A DNA stretch of 64,000 nt from Pseudoduganella aquatica (GCF_009857595.1 NZ_WWCU01000001.1:310001-374000), one strand, 5' to 3'. Numbered from the stretch's first letter, positions 36,855 to 46,370 are shown. Translations and numbers: made by a program. Notes: a model not told the origin generated them from the letters alone.

Positions 36855-38897
36855 ATGGCGCAGTGCATACTGAAAATCGCGCTCGACACCCCCTTGAACG
36901 CAGTCTTCGACTACCGCTGGCAGTACCAGGATGGCGAGGACAGCGGCGGGCAAGGCGCGCGCCCGCAAGTTGGCCAGCTGGCGCTGGTGCCGTTTGCGCG
37001 CCGTGAAGTGATGGGGCTGATCGTCGGCCTGGCCGAGCACAGCGACGTGCCGGCGGAAAAACTGAAGGACGCGCTGGCCGTGCGCCACCAGCTGGCGCCC
37101 CTGTCCGCCCAATGGCTGGCGCTGGCCGGCTTCGCGGCCGACTACTACCAGCGTCCGCTGGGCGAAGTGGCGTTGCCCGGGCTGCCGAAGAACCTGCGCG
37201 TGCTGACCACGGTGGCGCTGGACCGCGCCATCAAGAAACTGGGCAAGCTGGAAGACAGCCACGACCATACCCCGCTCAACATGCCGCAGCTCAACCCCGA
37301 GCAGCAGACGGCGGCCGACTTCATCGGCGGTGCGCAGGGCTACCAGCCGGCGCTGCTGTACGGCGTGACCGGCAGCGGCAAGACCGAGGTCTACCTGCAG
37401 GCCTGCGCCCAGGTGCTGGCGCGCGAACCGCAGGGCCAGATCCTGATCATGGTGCCGGAGATCAACCTCACTCCCCAGCTGGAAGGCAATATCCGCGCGC
37501 GCTTCCCGGGCGTCATGCTGGCCACGCTGCACAGCAGCCTGTCCGAAGGCGAGCGCATGCTGCACTGGCTGGCCGCGCACCAGGGCCAGGCCCGCATCGT
37601 GCTGGGCACGCGGCTGGCCATCCTGTCCTCGCTGCCGAAGCTGAAGCTGATCGTCATCGACGAGGAGCACGACCCCTCCTACAAGCAGCAGGAAGGCCTG
37701 CGCTACTCCGCGCGCGACCTGGCCGTGTGGCGCGCCTGGCAGCTGAAGATCCCCATCGTGCTCGGCTCGGCCACGCCCTCGCTGGAAAGCTGGCACCACG
37801 CCCAGGGCGGGCGCTACAAGCTGCTGGAGCTGCGCGAGCGGGCCGTGAAGGCCGCCGTGCTGCCGGCGGTCAAGCTGGTCGACATGGAGCGCGACAAGCC
37901 GCGCGACGGCCTCACCAGCGCCCTGGTGGCCGCGCTCAAGCTGCGCATGGAGCGCGGCGAGCAGTCGCTGCTGTTCCTGAACCGGCGCGGCTATGCGCCC
38001 GTGATCTGCTGCGAGTCGTGCGGCTGGATCAGCGACTGCACCCGTTGCACCTCCTTCATGGTGCTGCACAAGCCCGAGCACCGGCTGCGCTGCCACCATT
38101 GCAGCCTGGAGATGCGCATCCCGCACCACTGCCCCACGTGCGGCAACGTCGACCTGCAGCCGGTCGGGCGCGGCACGCAGCGGGTGGAAGAGGGACTGCA
38201 GGCGCTGTTCCCCGAGGCGCGCATCCTGCGCATCGACGCCGACAGCACGCGCAAGAAGGGCAGCGCGCAGGAAGCGTTCGATACCGTGCACCGGGGCGAG
38301 GTCGATATTTTGATCGGCACCCAGATGGTGGCCAAGGGGCACGACTTCAAAAAGCTCACCCTGGTCGGCATCATGAACCCGGACACGGCGCTGTTCTCGC
38401 AGGACTACCGCGCCAGCGAGCGCCTGTTCGCGCAGCTGATGCAGGTGGCGGGGCGGGCCGGACGCGCCGCGCAGACCGAAGGCGGCAGCGCGGCCGAGGT
38501 GCTGATACAGACCCGCTACACCCAGCACCCGCTGTACTCGGCGGTGGTCAACCACGACTACGACCATTTCGCCACGGCATTGCTGGAGGAGCGCAAGCAG
38601 GCCGGGCTGCCGCCCTATCTGTTCCAGGCCCTGCTGCGGGCCGAAGCGGCCGAGCTGGCGACGGCCATCGAGTTCCTCGACATCGCGCGCGGCTGCGTGC
38701 TACACCCCGGCATCACCATCAACGACCCGATACCGATGACGATGACGCGGATCCACAACGTCGACCGCGCCCAGTTGCTGGTCGAATCGCCCTCGCGGCC
38801 CAACCTGCAGCTGTTCCTGAAAGAATGGATGGACGCCCTGCGCAGCCTCAAAACCCGCGTCAAATGGTCGCTCGAAGTCGACCCCCTCGACATCTAG
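36855..38897 (+). CDS. priA: Primosomal replication restart helicase PriA
   Basis: A 680-residue helicase that reloads the replisome at stalled forks. Walker A GVTGSGKTEVYLQ lies near residue 172, DEEHDPSYKQQE near 268. The zinc cysteines run from residue 384 to about 433 (ICCESCGWISDCTRC, then CHHC and CPTCG). The helicase end QMVAKGHDF and QVAGRAGRA is present. AGGA lies 4 nt before ATG 36855. It stands directly after the DnaA-box region. Confidence 0.98.
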   Translation: MAQCILKIALDTPLNAVFDYRWQYQDGEDSGGQGARPQVGQLALVPFARREVMGLIVGLAEHSDVPAEKLKDALAVRHQLAPLSAQWLALAGFAADYYQRPLGEVALPGLPKNLRVLTTVALDRAIKKLGKLEDSHDHTPLNMPQLNPEQQTAADFIGGAQGYQPALLYGVTGSGKTEVYLQACAQVLAREPQGQILIMVPEINLTPQLEGNIRARFPGVMLATLHSSLSEGERMLHWLAAHQGQARIVLGTRLAILSSLPKLKLIVIDEEHDPSYKQQEGLRYSARDLAVWRAWQLKIPIVLGSATPSLESWHHAQGGRYKLLELRERAVKAAVLPAVKLVDMERDKPRDGLTSALVAALKLRMERGEQSLLFLNRRGYAPVICCESCGWISDCTRCTSFMVLHKPEHRLRCHHCSLEMRIPHHCPTCGNVDLQPVGRGTQRVEEGLQALFPEARILRIDADSTRKKGSAQEAFDTVHRGEVDILIGTQMVAKGHDFKKLTLVGIMNPDTALFSQDYRASERLFAQLMQVAGRAGRAAQTEGGSAAEVLIQTRYTQHPLYSAVVNHDYDHFATALLEERKQAGLPPYLFQALLRAEAAELATAIEFLDIARGCVLHPGITINDPIPMTMTRIHNVDRAQLLVESPSRPNLQLFLKEWMDALRSLKTRVKWSLEVDPLDI

Positions 38898-38898
38898 T

Positions 38899-38972
38899 CA
38901 AGCAGCCTGAGCCGCATTTTCTCCAATTTGGGGTCAGACCCCGGATGGGGGGAATGCGGCTCAGGCTGCTTG
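38899..38972. terminator. Nested inverted repeat between priA and argP-like gene
   Basis: A perfect 20-bp arm at 38899-38918 pairs with 38953-38972. The 34-nt loop holds a second palindrome, GGGGTC-a-GACCCC (38930-38942). The two flanking genes converge here, so it may stop transcription from both sides. GGGGTCAGACCCC also looks like the core of a REP-type repeat (inference). Confidence 0.8.
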
Positions 38973-38983
38973 TAGGGGGAGGA

Positions 38984-39895
38984 CTAGGGTTGTAGGAGGT
39001 AGCGCCGGGCGCTGGAGGTGATTTGCTCGGACAGGGCGCGCGTGAACGGGGTGTCGAGGTTCCAGGCGTGCCAGTCGAGCGGGACGTCGAGCACGTGGCC
39101 GGGGGCGACGTCGACCAGGCGCTCGCTGTCGATGGCGCCGGCCGCGTGCAGCTGCGGCAGCAGGCCGTAGGCCAGGCCGCCGTAGATGCATTCGTAGAGC
39201 GCCGGCGAGACCGGCAGCGTGTGGTGCGGGAAGCTGCCCTGCTCGCCCACCGCGCCGGCCAGGAAGCGCGCCATGGCGGCCCGCTCGCTGACCACCGCCG
39301 GCGCCAGCTGCACCGCCTCGGCCGAGAAGCCGTCGCCGAACCAGTGCCCGGCGAACGCCGGCGTGGCCACGCACAGGTAGCGCATCACGCCCAGCGGCAC
39401 CGTGGCCGGGCCGTTCAGGCCGGCCGTGCCTTCGCCCTTGCCGGCGCCGTCCCAGCGCGCGGCCACGGCGCCGAACACGCTGCCTTCCTGCACCATGTGC
39501 AGCGCCCGCTCGCGCCCGGCCTGGCGCACGTCGAGCTGGCAGCGCGGCGGCGTCAGCAGCGGCGGCAGGGCCAGCGGGAACCAGGTGGCCAGGCTGGCCG
39601 CGTCCACCGCGAGCGAAATTTCCGGCATGCTGACCCGGTTCCCCAGGTCGATGTCCAGCGATGCTTCCATCAGCCGCACGTTGCGGTGGTGGGAAATCAG
39701 GCGCTGGCCCAGGCCGGTGGGCACGCAGGGCACGCCGCGCACCACCAGCAGGCGGCCGCTGCTGTCCTCCAGCGCCTTGATGCGCTGCGACACGGCGGAC
39801 TGGCTGATGCCCAGCGCGCTGGCGGCTTTTTCAAAACTGCCGTGGCTGGCCACGGCGTCCAGCACGGCCAGCGCCTTGTAATCCAGATTTCCCAT
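38984..39895 (-). CDS. argP: LysR-type regulator, ArgP-like
   Basis: A 303-residue LysR protein. The winged HTH is LDAVASHGSFEKAASALGISQSAVSQRIKALE, and the effector part has ArgP-like PLGVMRYLCVATPAF. ArgP (IciA) responds to lysine and arginine and controls exporters such as argO; the E. coli protein was first found as a binder of oriC 13-mers. No lysine exporter gene lies next to it here; the divergent neighbour is a flavoprotein gene. The symbol rests on sequence look, not on context. Confidence 0.8.
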   Translation of the reverse strand: MGNLDYKALAVLDAVASHGSFEKAASALGISQSAVSQRIKALEDSSGRLLVVRGVPCVPTGLGQRLISHHRNVRLMEASLDIDLGNRVSMPEISLAVDAASLATWFPLALPPLLTPPRCQLDVRQAGRERALHMVQEGSVFGAVAARWDGAGKGEGTAGLNGPATVPLGVMRYLCVATPAFAGHWFGDGFSAEAVQLAPAVVSERAAMARFLAGAVGEQGSFPHHTLPVSPALYECIYGGLAYGLLPQLHAAGAIDSERLVDVAPGHVLDVPLDWHAWNLDTPFTRALSEQITSSARRYLLQP

Positions 39896-40008
39896 AAGTG
39901 TGGCTTATAAAAATCTAAAACGATAAGTAATACTAATGCGTTTCCGGCATTCATGCTTAAAATTTCGCAACAGAGTAGTATTTCTGGATGTGAATATTGG
40001 AGAAGTGT

Positions 40009-41451
40009 ATGAAGACCATACGGACGGATGTGGCCGTGATCGGCGCCGGCAGCGCCGGGCTGAGCGCCTACCGCGCCGCGCGCGCCGGCGGCAAGCGGGC
40101 GGTGCTGATCGAGAGCGGGCCTTACGGCACCACCTGCGCGCGGGTCGGCTGCATGCCCAGCAAGCTGCTGATCGCGGCGGCCGAGGCGGCCCACGCGCTG
40201 GCCGCCGCGCCCGCTTTCGGCGTGCATCCGGGCCAGGTCCGCATCGATGGCGAGGCCGTGATGGCGCGCGTGTGCAGTGAACGCGACCGTTTTGTCGGCT
40301 TTGTGCTGGAGGGCATGGAGCATATCCCCGAGGAGGACAAGCTGCGCGGCCACGCCCGCTTCACCGGCCCGCGCGAGCTGCAGGTGGACGAGCACACCGT
40401 GGTGCAGGCCGAGCGCATCGTCATCGCCACCGGCTCCAGCCCCATGGTGCCGCAGGAGTGGCAGCTGGCCGGCCCGCGCGTCATCACCAGCGACGCGGTG
40501 TTCGACTGGACGGATCTGCCGCGCTCGGTGGCCGTGGTGGGCACCGGCGTGATCGGCCTGGAGCTGGGCCAGGCGCTGCACCGGCTGGGCGTGCGCGTGG
40601 CCATTTACGCGCGCGGCGGCAGCGTGGCGCAGCTGGGCGATCCGCAGGTGCTGGCCGAGGCCGCCCGCGTGCTGGGCGCCGAGCTGGACATCCGCTTCCA
40701 GACCCAGGTGGCGCATATCCAGCCGGACGGCGAGGAACTGCTGCTCACCAGCCGCGACGCCGCCGGCCAGGAGCGCCGGGAGCGCTACGACTATGTGCTG
40801 TCGGCCATCGGCCGCAAGCCGAATGTGCATGCGCTGAACCTGGAGCTGGCGCAGATCGCGCTGGACCGGCGCGGCATTCCGCTGTACGACCGCCACACCA
40901 TGCAGTGCGGCAGCAGCGCCATCTTTATCGCCGGCGACGCGGACGACGAGCTGCCGCTGCTGGCGGAGGCGGCCGACCAGGGCAAGATCGCCGGCGCCAA
41001 CGCGGCGCGCTTCCCGGCCGTGCAGCCCGGCCTGCGCCGCACGCCGCTGACGGTGGCTTTCTGCGAGCCGCAGATCGCCACCCTGGGCGCGGGCTACCAG
41101 GCCTTGTGCGCCAGCCACAGCGGCCGCTTCGCGGTCGGCATGGTGTCCTTCAGCAACCAGGGACGCAGCCGCGTGATGCGGCAGAACCACGGCATGCTGC
41201 GCGTGTACGGCGAGTTCGGCAGCGGCCGCTTCCTGGGCGCCGAGATGATAGGCCCGCGCGCCGAGCACCTCGGCCATCTGCTGTCCTGGGCCTGCCAGGC
41301 GGGGCTGACCGTGGACGCCATGCTGGACATGCCCTTCTACCATCCGGTGGTGGAGGAGGGCGTGCGCACCGCGCTGCGCGACCTGGCCGTGCAGCTGGCC
41401 AAGGAGCCGCCCTCGCCCCAGCCCTGCCCGGACTGCACGCCGGGCACTTGA
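40009..41451 (+). CDS. Dihydrolipoamide-dehydrogenase-like flavoprotein
   Basis: A 480-residue class I pyridine nucleotide-disulfide oxidoreductase. FAD site VIGAGSAGLSAYRAA, redox pair C-x4-C in TTCARVGCMPSK, NAD site VVGTGVIGLELGQAL, second FAD site FIAGDADDELPLL and the C-terminal His-Glu in FYHPVVEEGVRTALRDL are visible. It looks like the lpd-type E3 group. No E1 or E2 subunit gene lies near, so it is an orphan. GGAG lies 6 nt before ATG 40009. It diverges from the argP-like gene. Confidence 0.88.
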   Translation: MKTIRTDVAVIGAGSAGLSAYRAARAGGKRAVLIESGPYGTTCARVGCMPSKLLIAAAEAAHALAAAPAFGVHPGQVRIDGEAVMARVCSERDRFVGFVLEGMEHIPEEDKLRGHARFTGPRELQVDEHTVVQAERIVIATGSSPMVPQEWQLAGPRVITSDAVFDWTDLPRSVAVVGTGVIGLELGQALHRLGVRVAIYARGGSVAQLGDPQVLAEAARVLGAELDIRFQTQVAHIQPDGEELLLTSRDAAGQERRERYDYVLSAIGRKPNVHALNLELAQIALDRRGIPLYDRHTMQCGSSAIFIAGDADDELPLLAEAADQGKIAGANAARFPAVQPGLRRTPLTVAFCEPQIATLGAGYQALCASHSGRFAVGMVSFSNQGRSRVMRQNHGMLRVYGEFGSGRFLGAEMIGPRAEHLGHLLSWACQAGLTVDAMLDMPFYHPVVEEGVRTALRDLAVQLAKEPPSPQPCPDCTPGT

Positions 41452-41498
41452 TCGAGCCTGGTCGTACTTGACGTACGGCAACAATGTAGAATGCGCGC

Positions 41499-42638
41499 AT
41501 GAAGATACGGAAGATCGGCCGCGGCGAACTGTACGTTGGCCAACTGCTGCCCTGGGATGTGTACGGGGACGGCGGCGGCTTGCTGGCGCGCAAAGGGCAC
41601 CTGATCGCCGACAGCGGCCAGCTCGACAGCCTGGCCGAGCGCGGCGTGGTCGAGGACTGGAGCGAGGCGCTGCCGCAGTCGCGCGCGCCGCAGTCGGTGG
41701 CGCGCCTGCTGAGCGGGGCGCAGCTGGAGCTGCAGTCGGTGCTGCGGCAGATCGCCACCGGCGTGCCTTTCGGCAATGCGCAGCGCATGCTGGAGGATAT
41801 CGCAGCCCTGGTCACGGCGGCGGTGCAGCTGAACGCGGACGTGGCCGTGGCCTGCATCCTGCACGGCCAGTCCGGCGTGTCCTATGCGGTGCGCCACAGC
41901 GTGGATACGGCGGTGGTGGCGCAGCTGCTGGCGCTGGCGCTGAAGAAGCCGGACCAGGACATCCAGACCATCACCCTGGCGGCGCTGACCATGAACGTGG
42001 GCATGCTGGCCGCGCACGACCGGCTGCAGATGTTCAGCGGCCCCCTGAACGAGGACGACTACCGCCTGGTGCAAGCCCATCCGCAAGCGGGCGTGGTGCT
42101 GCTGCGCCAGGCCGGCATCATCCACGCGGGCTGGCTGGCCTGCGTGCTGGCCCACCACGAGAACGAGGACGGCACCGGCTATCCCGGCGGCAAGGCCGGC
42201 CCCTATGTGCCGGAGTCGGCCAAGCTGCTGGCGCTGGCCGACCGCTATTGCGCCCGCCTGGCGCGGCGCCGCTACCGGCCCGGCATGACGCCCAACGCGG
42301 CCCTGCGCGACCTGCTGCTGGAGGCGCGCAACACCCTGGACGGCCTGCTGCCGGCGGTGCTGATACGCGAACTGGGGATTTATCCTATCGGCACCTGCGT
42401 GCGCCTGCTGAACGGGGAGATGGGCGTGGTCATGCGCAAGGGCTTGAATTCCACTTCGCCGTGGGTGGCGTCGCTGCTGGGGCCAGGCCCGGCTTGCGCG
42501 CCGCTGTCCCCGCCCGTGCAGCGCGACACGCGCAACGAACTCCACGCCATCCGCGAAGTGCTGCAGCTTGACGAGCTGGACCGCGCGGGACTGGCGTTCC
42601 GCATGGAACAGGTGTGGGGCCGCGCGGCGGCCCTGTGA
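41499..42638 (+). CDS. Degenerate HD-GYP domain protein
   Basis: A 379-residue protein of the HD-GYP type, normally a c-di-GMP phosphodiesterase. After a short N-terminal domain (VGQLLPWDVYGDGGGLLARKG) the HD-GYP core is recognisable: RHSVDTAVVA, HPQAGVVLLRQAG, LAHHENEDGTGYPGG (His219-His220, GYP 227-229) and LALADRYCARLARRRYRPG. The HD pair itself is missing: where the family reads HDIGK it has Met165-Asn166-Val-Gly-Met. It probably lacks normal phosphodiesterase activity and may serve as a binding protein (inference). Its stop codon touches that of the convergent gene. Confidence 0.88.
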   Translation: MKIRKIGRGELYVGQLLPWDVYGDGGGLLARKGHLIADSGQLDSLAERGVVEDWSEALPQSRAPQSVARLLSGAQLELQSVLRQIATGVPFGNAQRMLEDIAALVTAAVQLNADVAVACILHGQSGVSYAVRHSVDTAVVAQLLALALKKPDQDIQTITLAALTMNVGMLAAHDRLQMFSGPLNEDDYRLVQAHPQAGVVLLRQAGIIHAGWLACVLAHHENEDGTGYPGGKAGPYVPESAKLLALADRYCARLARRRYRPGMTPNAALRDLLLEARNTLDGLLPAVLIRELGIYPIGTCVRLLNGEMGVVMRKGLNSTSPWVASLLGPGPACAPLSPPVQRDTRNELHAIREVLQLDELDRAGLAFRMEQVWGRAAAL

Positions 42639-43121
42639 TCAATTGAGCAGCGAGTCGAGCCGGCCCTGCTCGGCCAGGTTGCGCAGCACGCTGATGGTGT
42701 CGATGTCCGAGGCCTGGTAGGCCGACTTGCGGAACTCGTCATACATGGCGTTGGCCTGGTCGGTGGCCGCGTCGTGGCCGTCATCGTATTCGAAGCGCAC
42801 CCACAGCGTGCCCGGTTCCGGCGTCTCGATGGTCATGGTCAGGCTGGAGGCGCTGATGTCCTGCTGCGGCGCCACTTCGTAGCGCACGCGGTGCATGGGC
42901 TCGAGCAGCACGCGGTCGGCGATCACCAGCTCGCCGTAGCGCAGCGTGCGCTTGAAGCTGAGCTCGCGGCGGTCTTCGATCTGGCAGTCATCCAGGTGCG
43001 GCACGAAGAGCTTGGGCGATTCGGCGCGCAGCACCAGGCCGCGCCACAGCTGTTCGTGGCTGAGTTCGTCGATCAGCGGGTTCAGCGGATCGTTGATTTC
43101 GATCAGATGTTCAAATTTCAT
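42639..43121 (-). CDS. DUF1857 / AtaL-like SRPBCC protein
   Basis: A 160-residue protein of the START-like fold. The N-terminus FEHLIEINDPLNPLIDELSHEQLWRGL is characteristic of the DUF1857 group, followed by alternating beta strands (RRELSFKRTLRYGELVIADRV). No catalytic residues are known for the group. It converges on the HD-GYP gene with no gap. Confidence 0.85.
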   Translation of the reverse strand: MKFEHLIEINDPLNPLIDELSHEQLWRGLVLRAESPKLFVPHLDDCQIEDRRELSFKRTLRYGELVIADRVLLEPMHRVRYEVAPQQDISASSLTMTIETPEPGTLWVRFEYDDGHDAATDQANAMYDEFRKSAYQASDIDTISVLRNLAEQGRLDSLLN

Positions 43122-43235
43122 GATGCTGCCTAAAAAGGTAAGGGATCAATGACACTATATTCTGCCGCAGCCTGAATTATCAATGCCTGCGCTGCTACAA
43201 TGATCGGCTTGTTTTGCCCCTCCCGCCTGGAAATC

Positions 43236-45314
43236 ATGTCTAACGCACCACAGTTCGGTCTCAATGCTCCGCAAAGCGAAGCCGTGCTCTACCTGGACGG
43301 CCCCTGCCTGGTGCTGGCCGGCGCGGGCTCGGGGAAAACGCGCGTCATCACGCAGAAAATCACCCATCTGATCGAGGACCGGGGCTACGATCCGCGCACC
43401 ATCGCCGCGCTGACCTTCACCAACAAGGCCGCGCTGGAGATGCAGGAGCGGGTCGGCAAGCTGCTCAAGCAGCCGCGCCAGGCCAAGCTGCTGACGGTGT
43501 CCACCTTCCACTCGCTGGGCGTGAAAATCCTGCGCCAGGAGGCCAACCACCTGGGCCTGAAGGACCGCTTCTCCATCATGGACAGCGACGACTGCTACGC
43601 CCTGGTGCAGGACCTGGCCATCACCACCGACAAGCACATTATCCGCGGCATCCAGAACGATATTTCGTTGTGGAAAAACGGCCTGGTCGAGCCCGCGCAC
43701 GCGCTGCGCGACGCCAAGGACGAGGACGAGGCGCAGTCGGCGCGCATCTACGCCAGCTATGTGTCCACGCTGGCGGCCTACCAGGCGGTGGACTTCGACG
43801 ATCTGATCCGCCTGCCGGTGGAGCTGTTCCGCGACAACGGCGCCGTGCGCGACAAATGGCAGCGCCGCCTGCGCTACCTGCTGGTGGACGAATACCAGGA
43901 CACCAACACCTGCCAGTACGAGCTGGTCAAGCTGATGGTGACGGGCATAGGCAAGAAGCCCATGTTCACCGCCGTGGGCGACGACGACCAGGCCATCTAC
44001 GCCTGGCGCGGCGCCACGGTGGAAAACCTGGCCAACCTGAAGGTGGACTTCCCGGACCTCAAGCTGATCAAGCTGGAGCAGAACTACCGCTCCACCACCC
44101 GCATCCTGCAGGCGGCCAACGCGGTGATCGGCAACAATCCCAAGCTGTTCGAGAAGTCGCTGTGGTCCGAGCACGGCCTGGGCGAGCCCATCAAGGTGCA
44201 CGCCATGCCGAACGACGAGCAGGAGGCCGAGCAGGTGGCCATCATGATCTCGGCCGACCATTTCGAGCGCAAGAACCAGTGGACCGATTACGCCATCCTG
44301 TACCGGGGCAACCACCAGGCCCGCATCATCGAGCAGGCGCTGCGCAACCAGCGCATCCCGTACACGATTTCGGGCGGGCAGAGCTTCTTCGACAAGGCCG
44401 AGATCAAGGACATCATCGCCTACCTGCGCCTGCTGGCCAACCAGGACGACGACCCGGCCTTTATCCGCGCCGTCACCACGCCGCGCCGGGGCATAGGCCA
44501 GTCCACGCTGGAAGTGCTGGGCGCCTTCTCGGGCCAGTGGCAGTGCTCGCTGTTCGAGGCCGTGTTCAAGGGCGGCATCGAGGCCAAGCTGCCGGACCGC
44601 CAGCTGCTGCCGCTGCGCGAGTTCTGCAACTTCATCAACAACCTGGAGGCGCGCGCCAGCCGTCCCGGCGCGGCCGGCTCGGGCGACAACGCCGCCCAGG
44701 TGCTGGACGACTTGATGGAAGCCATCCACTACGAATCCTATCTGTACGACAGCTTCGAGGAGCGCGCCGCGCAGGGCAAGTTCCAGAACGTGATGGAATT
44801 CGTCAACTGGCTGAAGGACCGGGGCCGGGGCGGCAAGGACCGCGACGGCGAGGAAAAGAACGTGCTGGAGCTGACGCAGATGGTGGCGCTGATGTCCATG
44901 CTCGAAGGCAAGGACGAGGAGCCGGATGCGATCCGCATGTCCACCTTGCACGCGTCGAAAGGGCTGGAATATCCGCACGTGTTCCTGGTCGGCTGCGAGG
45001 AGGGCATCCTGCCGCACAAGGGCGATCCGGACGCGCCGGTGGAAACGCTGGCGCAGCGCATCGAGGAAGAGCGCCGCCTCATGTACGTGGGCATCACGCG
45101 CGCCAAGCGCACCCTGCAGATCACCTGGTGCAAGAAGCGCAAGCGCGCAGGCGAGCAGGTGCATTGCGACCAGTCGCGTTTCATCAAGGAGATGGAACTG
45201 GACGTGGGCGACGCCGTGCCCAAGGAATCCGAAATCATCAGCCCGCGCGAACGCCTGGCGCGCATGAAGGAACTGCTGGCCGCGCCGAGGCCGAATCCGA
45301 ATGGCGGTTCATAG
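43236..45314 (+). CDS. rep: Rep-type superfamily 1 DNA helicase
   Basis: A 692-residue UvrD/Rep helicase. Walker A GAGSGKTRVITQK (near residue 30), motif II VDEYQDTN, motif III AVGDDDQAIYAWRGA, the QNYRSTTRIL motif, STLHASKGLEYPHVFLVGCEEG and motif VI RLMYVGITRAK are all present. The overall size and the absence of a long UvrD-type C-terminal tail favour Rep. ATG 43236 starts the family N-terminus (LNAPQSEAV at about residue 10). Confidence 0.93.
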   Translation: MSNAPQFGLNAPQSEAVLYLDGPCLVLAGAGSGKTRVITQKITHLIEDRGYDPRTIAALTFTNKAALEMQERVGKLLKQPRQAKLLTVSTFHSLGVKILRQEANHLGLKDRFSIMDSDDCYALVQDLAITTDKHIIRGIQNDISLWKNGLVEPAHALRDAKDEDEAQSARIYASYVSTLAAYQAVDFDDLIRLPVELFRDNGAVRDKWQRRLRYLLVDEYQDTNTCQYELVKLMVTGIGKKPMFTAVGDDDQAIYAWRGATVENLANLKVDFPDLKLIKLEQNYRSTTRILQAANAVIGNNPKLFEKSLWSEHGLGEPIKVHAMPNDEQEAEQVAIMISADHFERKNQWTDYAILYRGNHQARIIEQALRNQRIPYTISGGQSFFDKAEIKDIIAYLRLLANQDDDPAFIRAVTTPRRGIGQSTLEVLGAFSGQWQCSLFEAVFKGGIEAKLPDRQLLPLREFCNFINNLEARASRPGAAGSGDNAAQVLDDLMEAIHYESYLYDSFEERAAQGKFQNVMEFVNWLKDRGRGGKDRDGEEKNVLELTQMVALMSMLEGKDEEPDAIRMSTLHASKGLEYPHVFLVGCEEGILPHKGDPDAPVETLAQRIEEERRLMYVGITRAKRTLQITWCKKRKRAGEQVHCDQSRFIKEMELDVGDAVPKESEIISPRERLARMKELLAAPRPNPNGGS

Positions 45315-45391
45315 CGCCTAATAGCGGCCAAGGGCCGGCGGCGCGCCGCGCAGCAAAAAGTTTGTTGTTCCCTCATCGAAAGGAGATACAG

Positions 45392-46360
45392 ATGAAGACT
45401 TTGCTTTCCGCCGCATTCGCCGTCCTGCTCAGCACCTCCGCCGTGCACGCCGCCGAACCCATCTGGGACGGCAACACCGTCCGCATGGTCAGCGAAAAAC
45501 TCGCCGACGGCGTCTACGCCTACTATCCCGAGAATGCGCGCGAACTCAACGCCAAGGGCGGCGCATCCGCCACCAGCGGCGGCCTCATCGTCGGCAGCAA
45601 GGGCGCGCTGCTGATCGACACCATGCTCAACCAGCGCCTCAACCGCCAGGTGCAGGACCTGAGCCGCAAGCTGGGCGGCGGCAAGCCGCTGCTGTACGCG
45701 GTCAACACCAGCTCGCACGGCGACCATTCCTACGGCAATATGTATTTGCCCGTGTCGGTGAAGGTGGTGCAGCACGCCGCCACGCGCAGCTATATCGAAC
45801 AGCACCTGGAGGACGACAAGGCCTTTATGCTGCAGCACTTCGGCAGCGGGCGCGGCATCGAACCCATCAAGGCGCGCACGGGCGACATCCTGGTCGGGCC
45901 GGGCGCCACCGTCAGCCTGGACCTGGGTGGCAAGCGCGTCGACATCATCGACTTCGGCTTCGCCCAGACCGGCGGCGACCTGTGGGTGTGGGATCCGCAG
46001 GCCAAGGTGATCTGGGCCGGCAACCCCGTCATCGCCGCCAAGCCTGCGCTGCCGTGGCTGCTGGACGGCCACCTGGTGGCCACGCTGGAAACGCTCAAGC
46101 GCGTGTACGCCTTCCTGCCGCCGGACGCGCGCATCGTGCCCGGCCACGGCGTGGCCATCGGCCGCGAAGACCTGCAATGGCATATCCGCTACCTCGACAC
46201 CGTGCGCAAGCAGGTGCAGGCGGCGGTCGATGAGGGCCTGACGCTGGAGCAGACCGTGCAGCGCACCGCCATGCCGGAGTTCAGCGGCTACGCGCTGTTC
46301 GGCTGGGTGCACCCGTCGCTGAACGTGCCCGCCGCCTACCGCGACCTGGGCAAGAAGTAA
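45392..46360 (+). CDS. Secreted MBL-fold protein with altered metal site
   Basis: A 322-residue protein with a signal peptide (MKTLLSAAFAVLLSTSAVHA). The metallo-beta-lactamase fold is evident from GGLIVGSKGALLIDT and TSSHGDHSYGN. Metal ligands differ from the usual set: the HxHxDH motif is Ser107-x-His109-x-Asp111-His112, the following His is Gln192 (AQTGGD), the bridging Asp is Asn211 (WAGN), and the last His is His252 (PGHG). An AAGGAG (45380-45385) precedes the start. It stands alone after the rep-like gene. Substrate unknown. Confidence 0.85.
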   Translation: MKTLLSAAFAVLLSTSAVHAAEPIWDGNTVRMVSEKLADGVYAYYPENARELNAKGGASATSGGLIVGSKGALLIDTMLNQRLNRQVQDLSRKLGGGKPLLYAVNTSSHGDHSYGNMYLPVSVKVVQHAATRSYIEQHLEDDKAFMLQHFGSGRGIEPIKARTGDILVGPGATVSLDLGGKRVDIIDFGFAQTGGDLWVWDPQAKVIWAGNPVIAAKPALPWLLDGHLVATLETLKRVYAFLPPDARIVPGHGVAIGREDLQWHIRYLDTVRKQVQAAVDEGLTLEQTVQRTAMPEFSGYALFGWVHPSLNVPAAYRDLGKK

Positions 46361-46370
46361 AACAGGGCGG

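Noticed and set aside
43670-45391. Long in-frame upstream extension of the MBL-fold gene through the rep-like gene
   Set aside because: It is the alternate frame of rep; the MBL gene has its own AAGGAG site and signal peptide at 45392.
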